Positions 9,144 to 18,946 of a stretch of 64,000 nt of DNA are shown here, piece after piece. The stretch comes from Pseudomonas uvaldensis. GTDB taxonomy: Bacteria; Pseudomonadota; Gammaproteobacteria; Pseudomonadales; Pseudomonadaceae. Location: contig NZ_JAIWKS010000001.1 of NCBI RefSeq assembly GCF_021271205.1, positions 62,001 to 126,000 of the forward strand. The letters are read 5' to 3'. The notes under the pieces are model-generated. The model ran no database searches. It was not told where the DNA came from and saw only the letters and a list, made by a program, of their open reading frames with translations. Within the stretch, counting starts at the first letter, position 1, and each line of letters opens with the position of its first letter. Position numbers and translations under genes: made by a program.

Positions 9144-10322
9144 ATGACGATCCGGTTCCAATGGTGTCGCTCCCTGGGCGCAGCGGATTTCCCCGCGACA
9201 GCTTATGAACAGCTGCGAACCCAGGTGGCCGACGCGACACCGTTCAATACCCTGGCCTGGCTGCAAGCGGCGGAATTCGCCCTATCGCCCGAGCAGCAAC
9301 TGCATGTGCTGCTGGGCTGGCAGGATCAGACCTTGTGCCTTTGCCTGCCACTGATATCAGGGCTTGAGCGTATCGGCGGGCTGCGGTTCCGGGTGTTGCA
9401 TCATTTGGGATATCCATTGGCTGACCGCATTGCGGTGCTGGTGCGCCTGGACGCCGAGGGCATGGGCCAGGCGCTGATGCAGATCCGTCAGCACTTACCT
9501 CATGCGTTGCTGCAGCTCAATGAAGTGATCGAGCCAGTCGGCGAACAAAGCGTCCTCAGTGCCTGGATGGCGCTGAGTTCCACCGGGGAGCGGCGGCTCA
9601 GTTGCCGGGTTCCGGTGCACCTGATCAGCGACAGTGATCATCAGGAAATCTCCGGTGATCCACGCTACAAGTTGCGCCGGGCGCGCAAGCGGATCGCCGC
9701 TTGCGGTGCCCAAATCCGTCGAGTGACACCGGATGCCATCAGCATGGGACAGGTGTTGCGGGCAATTGCCAGTGTCGAGGATGCCAGTTGGAAAGGCGAG
9801 GAAGGTGTCGGCATCTTCGCTGACGCCATGGGTCGGCAATGGATGAATCATGCTTTCACCGCCCTTGCCGCCCAGGGCCTGGTGCGAGTGGTGATGCTGG
9901 AGCTGAACGGCGAGTGCATCAGCTATCGCCTCGGTCTGTTGGATCAAGGCCGGCTGTACGATTACAACCTGGCGTTCCTGCCACAGTACTCGGACTTGGG
10001 CAGTGGCCGGGTATTGCTTGAAGAATGGATCCGCTGGGGGCTGGAGGAAAACTGGCGGTGGATCGATGCGTCACGGGTCAGTCTCGATAATTCCAGCCAT
10101 CAACTGCACGAACGCATGACCGGACAACTGGAGCATTGGCGTTGGAGCTTTTATTCCTGGCAACCCGATGGCCTGATCCTCGGGCTGGCCTTGCGTCTCT
10201 GGAAAAGCCTCAAACCCTGGCTTCGTAAACACTCACCCCAAAAAACCAAAGCGACAGGTTCACCTTCCATTCCCAAGGAAAAGGAGATTCCCCATGCCCC
10301 GCCAAGTGATCGTCAACGCTGA
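9144..10322 (+). CDS. FemAB/GNAT-type acetyltransferase (Acetyltransf_6-like)
   Basis: The protein has 392 residues. The N-terminal half has the FNTLAWLQAAE opening seen in polysaccharide-locus proteins of the BioF2/FemAB-like GNAT family. The second half carries DPRYKLRRARKRIAA near residue 175 and a GNAT core at about 190-340 (ASWKGEEGVGIF, GECISYRLGLLDQGRLYDYNLAFLP split over two strands). These proteins are found in exopolysaccharide and O-antigen loci, where they are thought to acylate sugars. It overlaps the next gene by 29 bases. The family is likely, the substrate unknown. Confidence 0.72.
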   Translation: MTIRFQWCRSLGAADFPATAYEQLRTQVADATPFNTLAWLQAAEFALSPEQQLHVLLGWQDQTLCLCLPLISGLERIGGLRFRVLHHLGYPLADRIAVLVRLDAEGMGQALMQIRQHLPHALLQLNEVIEPVGEQSVLSAWMALSSTGERRLSCRVPVHLISDSDHQEISGDPRYKLRRARKRIAACGAQIRRVTPDAISMGQVLRAIASVEDASWKGEEGVGIFADAMGRQWMNHAFTALAAQGLVRVVMLELNGECISYRLGLLDQGRLYDYNLAFLPQYSDLGSGRVLLEEWIRWGLEENWRWIDASRVSLDNSSHQLHERMTGQLEHWRWSFYSWQPDGLILGLALRLWKSLKPWLRKHSPQKTKATGSPSIPKEKEIPHAPPSDRQR

Positions 10323-11085
10323 CGACTTCGGACTGTGCGCCAGCGAAAACGCGATAATCGTTCGAGCCTTCCAGGCAGGTCTGGTCAGTTCCGCTACCGT
10401 AATGGCCAATACGCCAGGCTTCAAACAGGCCTGTGTCATGTCCCGACAGCCCCGGCTCAAAGGACGCATCGGCCTGCACTTCAATCTCAGCCATGGGTGG
10501 CCGTTGAGCGAGGCCATAAAGTCGCGGCGGGCATTTTGCAATGTGCACGGCCAGTTCGATTTCAGCCTGTCCCGCTACTGCCTGCGCCTGGGCTCGAAAG
10601 ACCTTGCCGCAATCGAGGACGAACTTCAGGCGCAATGGCAACGCTGCCTGGATCACGGCTTGCATCCAAGCCACCTGGACTCCCATCAGCACGTACACAA
10701 CATCTGGCCCATCGGCGAATTGGTGGCGCGCTTCGCTGTGCGGCAAGAGGTGCCCATTCGCCTGGCGCGCAACCTCGGAGCAAACCTGAATGTACCCAAG
10801 CGCATCTTCAAGACCTTACTCAACCGCCGCCTGCGTCGTTTATGCGCAGCGACGGCTGACTATGTGTGCACACCAGCTGACTTGCAATACGCCGCGGCAC
10901 CGGAACACGGCTTGTTGGAAGTGATCGCGCATCCGACGCAACTGGATGGGGATTTCGGCGATAGCTACCTGCCTCCTGGCTGCTCGTTGACCCAGGTGCT
11001 GCATCAGCGCCTGGCGGGGGTACCCAGAGTAGGGTATGGCAGAACTGAACGGTCGTTCGAACTGGTTCAGCTCGAAGATGCGTAG
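10294..11085 (+). CDS. ChbG/HpnK (YdjC) family carbohydrate deacetylase
   Basis: The protein has 263 residues. The family's opening motif VIVNADDFG gives the metal-binding Asp pair at residues ~9-10, GRIGLHFNLSHGWPL supplies a His ligand, and LDSHQHVHN is the second metal site. Members remove acetyl groups from N-acetyl sugars. AAGGAAAAGGAG lies just upstream of ATG 10294, within the end of the preceding gene, so translation is probably coupled. It is the last gene of the exopolysaccharide unit and the second deacetylase of the locus, of a fold unrelated to the NodB-type enzyme at 3275. Confidence 0.88.
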   Translation: MPRQVIVNADDFGLCASENAIIVRAFQAGLVSSATVMANTPGFKQACVMSRQPRLKGRIGLHFNLSHGWPLSEAIKSRRAFCNVHGQFDFSLSRYCLRLGSKDLAAIEDELQAQWQRCLDHGLHPSHLDSHQHVHNIWPIGELVARFAVRQEVPIRLARNLGANLNVPKRIFKTLLNRRLRRLCAATADYVCTPADLQYAAAPEHGLLEVIAHPTQLDGDFGDSYLPPGCSLTQVLHQRLAGVPRVGYGRTERSFELVQLEDA

Positions 11086-11104
11086 TGACACCTGCATACC
11101 CTTG

Positions 11105-11323
11105 TTATCGGTCGAGCTTTTTCTCTACGTCCGTGACCTTGTCTTGCAGTTTTTCAGCATCCTGCTCATGACTCTTGATCGACTTGGGGGTAATAGCCTT
11201 GTCGACCTTGTCAGTGTCCGGATCGGGCCGGCGGATATTCCGCTCCACCACCGGGACCGGCTCACCGCTCGCATCCTTGGCAGGCATGGCCCCCGCCTTT
11301 TTATCCGAATGTTGAGTCGTCAT
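11105..11323 (-). CDS. Small hydrophilic protein of unknown function
   Basis: The protein has 72 residues. Almost every residue is charged or polar, with no signal peptide, and the end (DAEKLQDKVTDVEKKLDR) looks like a short coiled coil. I chose ATG 11323; longer in-frame extensions cross low-quality sequence. It is convergent with the end of the polysaccharide unit, 19 bases away. I do not recognise a characterised family. Small Lys/Asp-rich proteins of this type are common in Pseudomonas. Confidence 0.55.
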   Translation of the reverse strand: MTTQHSDKKAGAMPAKDASGEPVPVVERNIRRPDPDTDKVDKAITPKSIKSHEQDAEKLQDKVTDVEKKLDR

Positions 11324-11483
11324 GAAATCGCCCTCGCTATCTGTGGTATTGAGTTTTCGAGTAGGCGTGCGACGCAGGAGTTCGATTGGATTGAAAAGCT
11401 TCGACCTCTGAGCCAAAAGACCCTCCATCCCGTGGAGGAATCTGCTAAAACGCATCTTCTGTTCCCGGTAGCGAATCGCGTCG

Positions 11484-12425
11484 ATGTCTTTATTTTCCCT
11501 TTCTGTTCTTAAACGGCGCTGGCTGGCATTTTCTTTCATGGCCGCGATGCTGATCGGTCTACCGGTGGGCTGCGGTGTGCTGCAGCACAAGGAACGCGAG
11601 CTGGTGTTTCGCATCGAACCGGGGACCGCGACCTGGTTCAGTGGCATTCCCAACGGCCTGCAAGAGTTCGATCTCAAGCCCGCGAATTTCAAGGCCGGGG
11701 AAAACATCCATGGGTGGTGGTGGCCGGCCACGCGCAAAAACGCCCCAGCGATCCTGTATCTGCACGGGGTGCGCTGGAACCTGACCGGGCAGTTGTTTCG
11801 TATCCAGCAGTTGAACGCGATGGGGTTTTCGGTGCTGGCCATCGATTACCGGGGCTTTGGCAAGAGTCATGGCGATCTACCCTCGGAGGCCAGCGTCTAC
11901 GAAGATGCAAGAATCGCCTGGGAACGCCTTGAAGTGTTGCAACCGGACCCGGCGCTGCGGTTGATCTACGGGCATTCATTGGGTGGTGCCATCGCGGTGG
12001 ATCTTGCGGCCGAGTTGGGGCAAAAGGCCGTCAGGGAAGGCCGTGTCGTGCCGGCCCGGGGCTTGATCATCGAGTCCACCTTCACCTCGCTGGGTGATGT
12101 GGCAACCGCCATGGCGGACACCTCCTTGCCGGTACGCTGGTTGCTGTCGCAGAAGTTCGACTCCATCGACAAGATTCCCGAGATCAACATGCCGTTGCTG
12201 GTCGTCCACGGCGCGGCCGACCGTTACGTGCCACCGCGCTTCAGCGAACAACTGTTCAACGCAGCCCGAGAGCCCAAGCGCCTGCTGATGGTGCCGGGGG
12301 CCACTCATAACAACAGCATGAGCCTGGCGGGCCGAAGCTATCGCCAGGCACTTGATGCACTGATGATTGCCAAACCGGCGCCCGTGGCGGTACAACCCCG
12401 AGCGACCTCAGCCAAGGCTGGCTAG
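11484..12425 (+). CDS. Alpha/beta hydrolase, membrane-anchored or exported
   Basis: The protein has 313 residues. The N-terminus has a hydrophobic segment ending LPVGCG, a possible but imperfect lipobox. The hydrolase core shows YLHGVRWN (oxyanion region), the strand FSVLAIDYRGFGKS, the nucleophile elbow GHSLGG near residue 166, an acidic site near VVHGAADRYVPP and the catalytic His in GATHNNS near 274. This is the layout of ABHD17/YfhR-type serine hydrolases. The substrate is unknown. It stands alone, followed by a REP doublet. Confidence 0.83.
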   Translation: MSLFSLSVLKRRWLAFSFMAAMLIGLPVGCGVLQHKERELVFRIEPGTATWFSGIPNGLQEFDLKPANFKAGENIHGWWWPATRKNAPAILYLHGVRWNLTGQLFRIQQLNAMGFSVLAIDYRGFGKSHGDLPSEASVYEDARIAWERLEVLQPDPALRLIYGHSLGGAIAVDLAAELGQKAVREGRVVPARGLIIESTFTSLGDVATAMADTSLPVRWLLSQKFDSIDKIPEINMPLLVVHGAADRYVPPRFSEQLFNAAREPKRLLMVPGATHNNSMSLAGRSYRQALDALMIAKPAPVAVQPRATSAKAG

Positions 12426-12480
12426 TTCGCTCCCACAGTGCCCGCGCCAGTCGCGAGTCTCAAATCCCCCCCAAATCAAC

Positions 12481-12571
12481 TGTGGGAGCGAGCCTGCTCG
12501 CGATGGCGGTGGGTCAGATTGCATGGATGTTGAATGTGCCGCCGTCATCGCGAGCAGGCTCGCTCCCACAG
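12481..12571. repeat. Inverted pair of REP palindromes
   Basis: TGTGGGAGCGAGCCTGCTCG at 12481-12500 and TCATCGCGAGCAGGCTCGCT from 12545 are inverted copies about 40 bases apart. They occupy most of the 225-base gap between two convergent genes; a third half-element (GCTCCCACAG) starts near 12429. Confidence 0.88.
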
Positions 12572-12602
12572 GGTTCTCGCCAGCTGCACGTCTCGCTGGA
12601 TG

Positions 12603-12630
12603 AAAAAAAACGGCACCTTTCGATGCCGTT
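12603..12630 (-). terminator. Rho-independent terminator of the glycerol-type ABC operon
   Basis: On the minus strand the hairpin AACGGCA...TGCCGTT is followed by a run of eight T. It starts 20 bases after the stop of the binding-protein gene. Confidence 0.88.
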
Positions 12631-12650
12631 CGTGTTTCGCTGCCAGAGGT

Positions 12651-14393
12651 TTACTTGCGGGCCGCCTCCCAGGACTTCAGCAGTTCGCTGTAGCTCACCG
12701 TTTCGCCTTTTGGCTTCTCGTTCGCCAGTTTCGGCTTCGGTGCGCCCGGCTGGTCGAACCAGTATTGCGCGTCGCGCTCGGGGTTCATTTTCGGGGCGCA
12801 GGTAGCTTGGGCCTTGGAGCGTTCCAGACGGGTCATGATCGCGTCCTGATCCTTGGCCAGACCGTCGAGTGCCTGCTGCGGAGTCTTCTCGCCACTGGCC
12901 GCTTCGGCGATGTGGCTCCACCACAGTTGCGCCAGACGCGGATAATCCGGCACGTTGGTCCCGGTCGGGGTCCACTGCACACGGGCCGGGCTGCGGTAGA
13001 ACTCCACAAGGCCACCCAGCTTCGGCGCCAGGTCGGTCATCGCCTGGGAGTTGATGTCCGACTCACGAATCGGCGTCAGACCGACGATGGTTTTCTTCAG
13101 CGACACGGTTTTCGAAGTTACGAACTGCGCATACAGCCAGGCAGCGAGGCGCTGCTTCTCAGGCGTGGACTTCATGAAGGTCCAGGAACCCACGTCCTGA
13201 TACCCCAGCTTCATGCCCTCTTCCCAGTACGGACCGCGCGGCGAAGGTGCCATGCGCCATTTCGGCGTGCCATCGGCATTCATCACCGGCAGGCCCGGCT
13301 TGGTCATGTCGGCGGTAAAAGCGGTGTACCAGAAAATCTGCTGGGCGATGTTGCCTTGGGACGGCACCGGGCCGGATTCGGAGAAGGTCATGCCCGCCGC
13401 TTCCGGTGGTGCGTATTTCTTCATCCAGTCCACGTACTTGGTCGTCGCGAACACGGCCGCCGGGCCGTTGGTATCGCCGCCGCGGGTCACGCTGGAGCCG
13501 ACCGGATGGCAGTTTTCGACGCGGATGCCCCACTCGTCCACCGGCAAGCCGTTGGGCAAGCCCTTGTCGCCGCCACCGGCCATGGAGAACCAGGCATCGG
13601 TGAAGCGCCAGCCCAGGGACGGGTCTTTCTTGCCGTAGTCCATGTGGCCGTAGACACGCTTGCCGTCGATTTCCTTGACGTCTTCGGAGAAGAACTTGGC
13701 AATGTCTTCATAAGCTGACCAGTTCACCGGTACGCCCAGCTCGTAGCCGTATATTTCCTTGAACTTGGCTTTCAGGTCCGGCCGCTCGAACCAGTCGGCG
13801 CGGAACCAGTACAGGTTGGCGAATTGCTGGTCGGGCAGTTGATAAAGCTTGCCGTCCGGCGCGGTGGTGAACGAGGTCCCGATGAAATCCTTCAGGTCCA
13901 GGGTCGGCGAGGTGAAGTTCTTGCCTTCGTTGGCCATCATGTCGGTGATCGCTTCGGTCTTGCCGTAGCGAAAGTGCGTACCGATCAGGTCCGAGTCGTT
14001 GACCCAGCCATCGTAGATGTTCTTGTCCGACTGCATCTGGGTCTGCAGCTTCTCCACCACGTCGCCTTCCTGCAGCAGGTCGTGGGTCAGCTGGATCCCG
14101 GTGATCTCGCTGAAGGCCTTGGCCAGTACCTTGGATTCATACTCGTGGGTGGCGATGGTTTCCGACACCACGTTGATCTTCATGCCACGAAACGGCTCGG
14201 ACGCCTTGATGAACCACTTGAGCTCTTCAAGTTGTTGCTCGGCTGTCAGGGTTGACGGCTTGAATTCGCTGCCGATCCATTTTTTTGCGGCGTCTTCATA
14301 GGCGTCGGCCCAGGCCGCAGCACTCAGCCCGCTGAGTGCCAGCATGGCTGCCAATGAAACGCTATGTCGCAGCTTATTGTTTTTATCGAACAT
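12651..14393 (-). CDS. glpV: ABC transporter periplasmic substrate-binding protein, glycerol type
   Basis: The protein has 580 residues. ATG 14393 is preceded by AGGAGG. A Sec signal peptide is clear (SVSLAAMLALSGLSAAAWA). The mature protein is long for a sugar-binding protein, which fits the GlpV branch. Family knowledge: the Rhizobium leguminosarum glycerol importer has the order glpSTPQUV with a DUF2160 protein (U) between permease and binding protein, and this operon has exactly that order. The ligand is therefore probably glycerol or a related polyol. The gene ends at a strong terminator. The substrate is by analogy only. Confidence 0.82.
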   Translation of the reverse strand: MFDKNNKLRHSVSLAAMLALSGLSAAAWADAYEDAAKKWIGSEFKPSTLTAEQQLEELKWFIKASEPFRGMKINVVSETIATHEYESKVLAKAFSEITGIQLTHDLLQEGDVVEKLQTQMQSDKNIYDGWVNDSDLIGTHFRYGKTEAITDMMANEGKNFTSPTLDLKDFIGTSFTTAPDGKLYQLPDQQFANLYWFRADWFERPDLKAKFKEIYGYELGVPVNWSAYEDIAKFFSEDVKEIDGKRVYGHMDYGKKDPSLGWRFTDAWFSMAGGGDKGLPNGLPVDEWGIRVENCHPVGSSVTRGGDTNGPAAVFATTKYVDWMKKYAPPEAAGMTFSESGPVPSQGNIAQQIFWYTAFTADMTKPGLPVMNADGTPKWRMAPSPRGPYWEEGMKLGYQDVGSWTFMKSTPEKQRLAAWLYAQFVTSKTVSLKKTIVGLTPIRESDINSQAMTDLAPKLGGLVEFYRSPARVQWTPTGTNVPDYPRLAQLWWSHIAEAASGEKTPQQALDGLAKDQDAIMTRLERSKAQATCAPKMNPERDAQYWFDQPGAPKPKLANEKPKGETVSYSELLKSWEAARK

Positions 14394-14424
14394 AGAGACC
14401 TCCTGTTTGGGTTTAAGAGCCACT

Positions 14425-14700
14425 TCAGCCCCACCGCATCACTGCCAACAGCCACACCAAAGACAACGCGAACGCTATCCAGATGCTCCAGTCGGTCGCG
14501 CCGATCACCATCAGGTGCAGGTAGGCGCTACCGAGAAGACCGATAAACAACCGATCGCCACGGGTGGTGGCAATCGGCAGGAAACCACGCCGGGGTACAC
14601 TCGGCGAACGCATTTCCCACGTGGTCATGCCTGCCAGCAGCAAGGCAATGACACCAAAGAAGGCCGCCGTGGGGACGGTCCAGTTCATCCATTCCATCAT
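14425..14700 (-). CDS. glpU: DUF2160 membrane protein of the glycerol-type ABC operon
   Basis: The protein has 91 residues. I chose the start MMEWMNWTVP at 14700 because GAGGAG precedes it; a longer start at 14727 would overlap the permease gene. Three hydrophobic segments cover nearly the whole protein. DUF2160 proteins accompany glycerol-type ABC importers; their role is not established, and a small accessory membrane subunit is likely. It lies between the second permease and the binding protein, with 7-base and 31-base gaps. Confidence 0.78.
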   Translation of the reverse strand: MMEWMNWTVPTAAFFGVIALLLAGMTTWEMRSPSVPRRGFLPIATTRGDRLFIGLLGSAYLHLMVIGATDWSIWIAFALSLVWLLAVMRWG

Positions 14701-14707
14701 CGACTCC

Positions 14708-15508
14708 TCAGACCCGGCCCAGGGCAAAGCCCTTGGCCACGTGGTTGCGAACGAACCAGATCACCAACATGCCCGGCAGGATGGTCAACACCCCCGCCGC
14801 CGCCAGCACGCCCCAGTCAATACCGGAGGCCGACACCGTGCGGGTCATCACCGCCGCGATGGGCTTGGCATTCACCGAAGTCAGCGTACGGGCCAGCAAC
14901 AGTTCGACCCAGGAAAACATGAAGCAGAAGAACGCCGTGACGCCGATGCCGGAGCCGATCAACGGAATGAAGATCTTGGCGAAGAACTTGGGGAAACTGT
15001 AGCCGTCAATGTAGGCCGTCTCGTCAATTTCTTTCGGCACCCCGGACATGAAGCCTTCGAGGATCCATACCGCCAGCGGCACGTTGAACAGGCAATGGGC
15101 CAGGGCCACCGCAATGTGGGTGTCGAACAGGCCGATGGACGAATACAGCTGGAAGAACGGCAACAGGAACACCGCCGGTGGCGCCATGCGGTTGGTGAGC
15201 AGCCAGAAAAACAGGTGCTTGTCCCCCAGAAACCGGTAGCGCGAGAACGCATAGGCGGCCGGCAACGCCACGCTCAGGGAGATCACCGTGTTCAGGCTCA
15301 CGTAGTAGAGCGAGTTCAGATAACCGGTGTACCAGCTCGGGTCGGTGAAGATCACCTTGTAGTTATGGAACGTGAAGTCCTGCGGCCAGAGGGTCAGGCT
15401 GCCGAGGATCTCGGTGTTGCTCTTGAACGACATGTTCAGCAGCCAGTAAATGGGCACCAGCAGGAACAGGATGTAGATCAGCAGTGCAATCAGCTTTCTC
15501 TTGTTCAT
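14708..15508 (-). CDS. glpQ: ABC transporter permease (second), glycerol type
   Basis: The protein has 266 residues and about six membrane helices. The cytoplasmic EAA loop is visible as EIDETAYIDGYSFPKFFAKI near residue 165, the MalG-like version. It pairs with the permease encoded just upstream to form the channel. The 10-base gap to that gene indicates cotranscription. Confidence 0.87.
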   Translation of the reverse strand: MNKRKLIALLIYILFLLVPIYWLLNMSFKSNTEILGSLTLWPQDFTFHNYKVIFTDPSWYTGYLNSLYYVSLNTVISLSVALPAAYAFSRYRFLGDKHLFFWLLTNRMAPPAVFLLPFFQLYSSIGLFDTHIAVALAHCLFNVPLAVWILEGFMSGVPKEIDETAYIDGYSFPKFFAKIFIPLIGSGIGVTAFFCFMFSWVELLLARTLTSVNAKPIAAVMTRTVSASGIDWGVLAAAGVLTILPGMLVIWFVRNHVAKGFALGRV

Positions 15509-15518
15509 GGAGCGGGCC

Positions 15519-16381
<863 letters not shown>

Positions 16382-16385
<4 letters not shown>

Positions 16386-17491
16386 GGCTGCACCTCGCTC
16401 ATCGGTTCCAGCAGGTATTCATCGGCATAGACCATCAGCCATTGCGCCGGGAAACTGATGTACGCCGTGCCTTCCGGCACCGGTTTGTCTTCGGCCAGGC
16501 GCACTTTCAGCGGCGCGCCATCGAGGTTGAGGGTCAGGATCTTGTAGGTGCCGAGGTCTTCGACATGGACCACCTCGGCGCGCATGGCGTCGTCGTAGGG
16601 TCCGTCCCAGACATGGACGAATTCCGGGCGGATGCCGACTTTCAGGAATTTGCCTTGCGCCTCGGCGACACGTTGCTGCAGGGTGTCGGAGAGCGGCAAG
16701 TGGGTCGACGCGAACCCGACGCCACCGGGCTGCGCCGTGACGTCGATCAGGTTCATCCCCGGACTGCCTATGAAATAGCCGACAAAGGTATGGCCGGGAC
16801 GCTCGAACAACTCCCGAGGCGTGCCGAACTGCACGATCTGGCCGCCGTACATCACCGCGATCTTGTCGGCGAAGGTGGACGCCTCCAACTGATCGTGGGT
16901 GACGTAGACCATGGTGATGTTGAACTGCTCATGGATCTGCTTGAGCTTGCGCCGCAGCTTCCATTTCAGGTGCGGGTCGATCACCGTCAATGGTTCATCG
17001 AACAGGATCGCCGATACGTCGTCGCGCACCAGTCCGCGGCCCATGGAAACCTTCTGTTTCTCGTCGGCGGTGAGGTTGCGGGCCTTCTTGTTCAGCAGAT
17101 TCTGCAGGTCGAGGACTTCGGCGATTTCCTGCACCTTGGTGTGGACTTTCGGCTCGGCCATGCCTTGGTTGCGCAGCGGGAACGCCAGGTTGTCGAACAC
17201 CGTCATGGTGTCGTACACCACCGGGAACTGGAAGACCTGGGCGATGTTGCGACGCTCAGGGCTCAGGTCGTTGACGACTTTGCCATCGAATTTCACCTGG
17301 CCCTCGGAGGGGCTGAGCAGTCCGGAAATGATGTTGAGCAAGGTGGATTTACCGCAACCCGATGGCCCCAGCAACGCATAGGCGCCGCCCTGCTCCCAGA
17401 TGTGGTTCATCTCGCGGATCGCGTAGTCCTCGGGGCCCGCCGGGGTGCTGGTGTAGCTGTGGGCGAGGTTCTGCAAATGTATTTCAGCCAT
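16382..17491 (-). CDS. glpT: ABC transporter ATP-binding protein (second), with degenerate signature motif
   Basis: The protein has 369 residues. Walker A is GPSGCGKST near residue 40 and Walker B is AILFDEP near 165. The usual LSGGQ signature is replaced by LTADEKQKVSMGRGL. A C-terminal regulatory beta domain of the MalK/TOBE type follows residue 245. With the first ATPase it would form an asymmetric heterodimer in which one composite ATP site has a non-consensus signature. Its start shares one base with the stop of the first ATPase gene. Confidence 0.86.
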
Positions 17492-18585
17492 CAGGCAACC
17501 CTCGCAATACGCTGGCCCGGAGCCTGGACTAACTTGCCCTGGGCGTCGAAGACAAACAGTTTGTGGGTCGGGATGTAGATGCGGATCGGCGCGTCCACGT
17601 CGTACTCGTGCACGCCGGGCAGGTGCAGCACTAACAGGAAGTGCTCGTTGCGCACATGCAGGAAGGTTTCCGAGCCACTGATCTCGGCCACCTCGACGGT
17701 CACCGCCAGTTCCAGGTCGTCGTCGTTGCTCGGCACCAGGGAAATGTGGCTAGGGCGCACGCCGAAGCGGAACTCGCCCTCGCCCACCGGACGCAGGTCG
17801 ACGTTCAGCGGGAAGTGCACAAAATTGGCGAAGCTCACTTCATTGCCGGCAATGCGACCCGGCATGAGGTTGATCGGCGGTTCGGAGAACAGCTCGGCGG
17901 CCAGTACGCTTTGTGGTTGGTGATAGACCGAGGACGACTTGCCGCTCTGGATCACCCGCCCTTCGTGGAGAATCGTGGTCGTGCCCCCCAGGGCCAACGC
18001 TTCGTTGGGCTCGGTGGTGGCGTAGACGGCGATGGTGTGGCGGGCCTGGAACAGTTCGCGCATCTCCTGGCGAAGCTCTTCGCGCAGCTTGTAGTCCAGG
18101 TTCACCAGGGGCTCGTCGAACAGGATCAGTTCGGCGTCCTTGACCAACGCGCGGGCCATGGCGGTGCGCTGCTGCTGGCCGCCGGACAACTCCAGCGGAT
18201 GGCGCTTGAGAAACTTCTCGATGCGCAGCATCCTGGCGGTTTCCAGCACCTTCGCCTGGATCACTTCATCGGACACACCGGCCTGGCGCAGGGGCGAAGC
18301 GATGTTTTCGAAAACGGTCATGGTCGGGTAGTTGATGAACTGCTGATAAACCATCGACACATTGCGCAAGCGCACCGGGCGGTTGGTCACGTCGACGCCG
18401 TTCATCAGGATGCGACCGCTGTCGGGCTTGTCCAGGCCAGCCATCAAGCGCATGAGGCTGGTCTTGCCGGACAGCGTACGGCCCAACAGAACGTTGAAGG
18501 ATCCGGGTTCGAAATTCAGGTTGGCATCGTCGATCCAGGTCTGGCCCTCGACGGTGCGACAGATGTGCTCAAGCGTTAATGACAT
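17491..18585 (-). CDS. glpS: ABC transporter ATP-binding protein (first)
   Basis: The protein has 364 residues. Walker A is GRTLSGKT near residue 36, the canonical signature is LSGGQQQRTAMARAL near 137, and Walker B is LILFDEP. The C-terminal part has a MalK-like regulatory domain. It is the first gene of the six-gene operon. A sigma-54-type promoter lies about 50 bases upstream, and the divergent activator gene beyond it is the probable regulator. Confidence 0.87.
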   Translation of the reverse strand: MSLTLEHICRTVEGQTWIDDANLNFEPGSFNVLLGRTLSGKTSLMRLMAGLDKPDSGRILMNGVDVTNRPVRLRNVSMVYQQFINYPTMTVFENIASPLRQAGVSDEVIQAKVLETARMLRIEKFLKRHPLELSGGQQQRTAMARALVKDAELILFDEPLVNLDYKLREELRQEMRELFQARHTIAVYATTEPNEALALGGTTTILHEGRVIQSGKSSSVYHQPQSVLAAELFSEPPINLMPGRIAGNEVSFANFVHFPLNVDLRPVGEGEFRFGVRPSHISLVPSNDDDLELAVTVEVAEISGSETFLHVRNEHFLLVLHLPGVHEYDVDAPIRIYIPTHKLFVFDAQGKLVQAPGQRIARVA

Positions 18586-18631
18586 GGCTCGGCCTTTTTT
18601 ATTTTTGGAGTCAAGCGACTGGAGTTTAAAA

Positions 18632-18646
18632 GCGAAAGCCGTGCCA
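18632..18646 (-). promoter_or_regulatory. Sigma-54 promoter of the glycerol-type ABC operon
   Basis: On the minus strand the sequence is TGGCACGGCTTTCGC, against the consensus TGGCACG-N4-TTGC. The -24 box is perfect, the invariant GG and GC are correctly spaced, and one T of the -12 box is changed to C. Transcription would start near 18620, about 35 bases before the first gene. The neighbouring sigma-54 activator supports it. Confidence 0.75.
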
Positions 18647-18700
18647 GAAATCGCAAGTCCTTGATCTGACTATGTTTGCTTGAAATTTTTCAGAAAAAAG

Positions 18701-18790
18701 TGTTCGTTGATGAACGAAAGTGAACAATTCAGGTTGAACAACTGAACAGTCCGAGCGTTGACAATGAACAAATCTGAACAACACTGAAGG
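18701..18790. promoter_or_regulatory. Array of TGAAC half-sites, probable enhancer for the sigma-54 activator
   Basis: TGAAC occurs at 18711, 18721, 18735, 18743, 18765 and 18775, and TGAAG at 18785; several spacings are exactly 10 bases. An inverted repeat TTCGTT/AACGAA spans 18703-18718. The array is 60-145 bases upstream of the sigma-54 promoter, the usual place for activator binding. That the neighbouring regulator binds here is inference. Confidence 0.6.
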
Positions 18791-18821
18791 AATGCTATAA
18801 CCGGGCCGGACGCGGATCTCC

Positions 18822-18849
18822 TGTGGTAGCGGGCTTGCTCGCTACCACA
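18822..18849. repeat. REP-like palindrome (variant)
   Basis: TGTGGTAGCG...CGCTACCACA is a 10-bp inverted repeat around GGCTTGCT. It is the GTGGTAGC-shouldered variant of the REPs found elsewhere in the window. Confidence 0.7.
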
Positions 18850-18946
18850 AATGGATGTGTATTAAGTGTCATCCAGACCTGCCCCAGCACAAGGAGGATG
18901 TGCGAGACTCAGCCCAACAATAAAAACAGCTCCTGCGAGAGTGCCC

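Noticed and set aside
12534..13718. 394-codon plus-strand frame antisense to the ABC binding protein
   Set aside because: Begins inside a REP and has no recognisable domain; the minus-strand gene has signal peptide, ribosome site and terminator.
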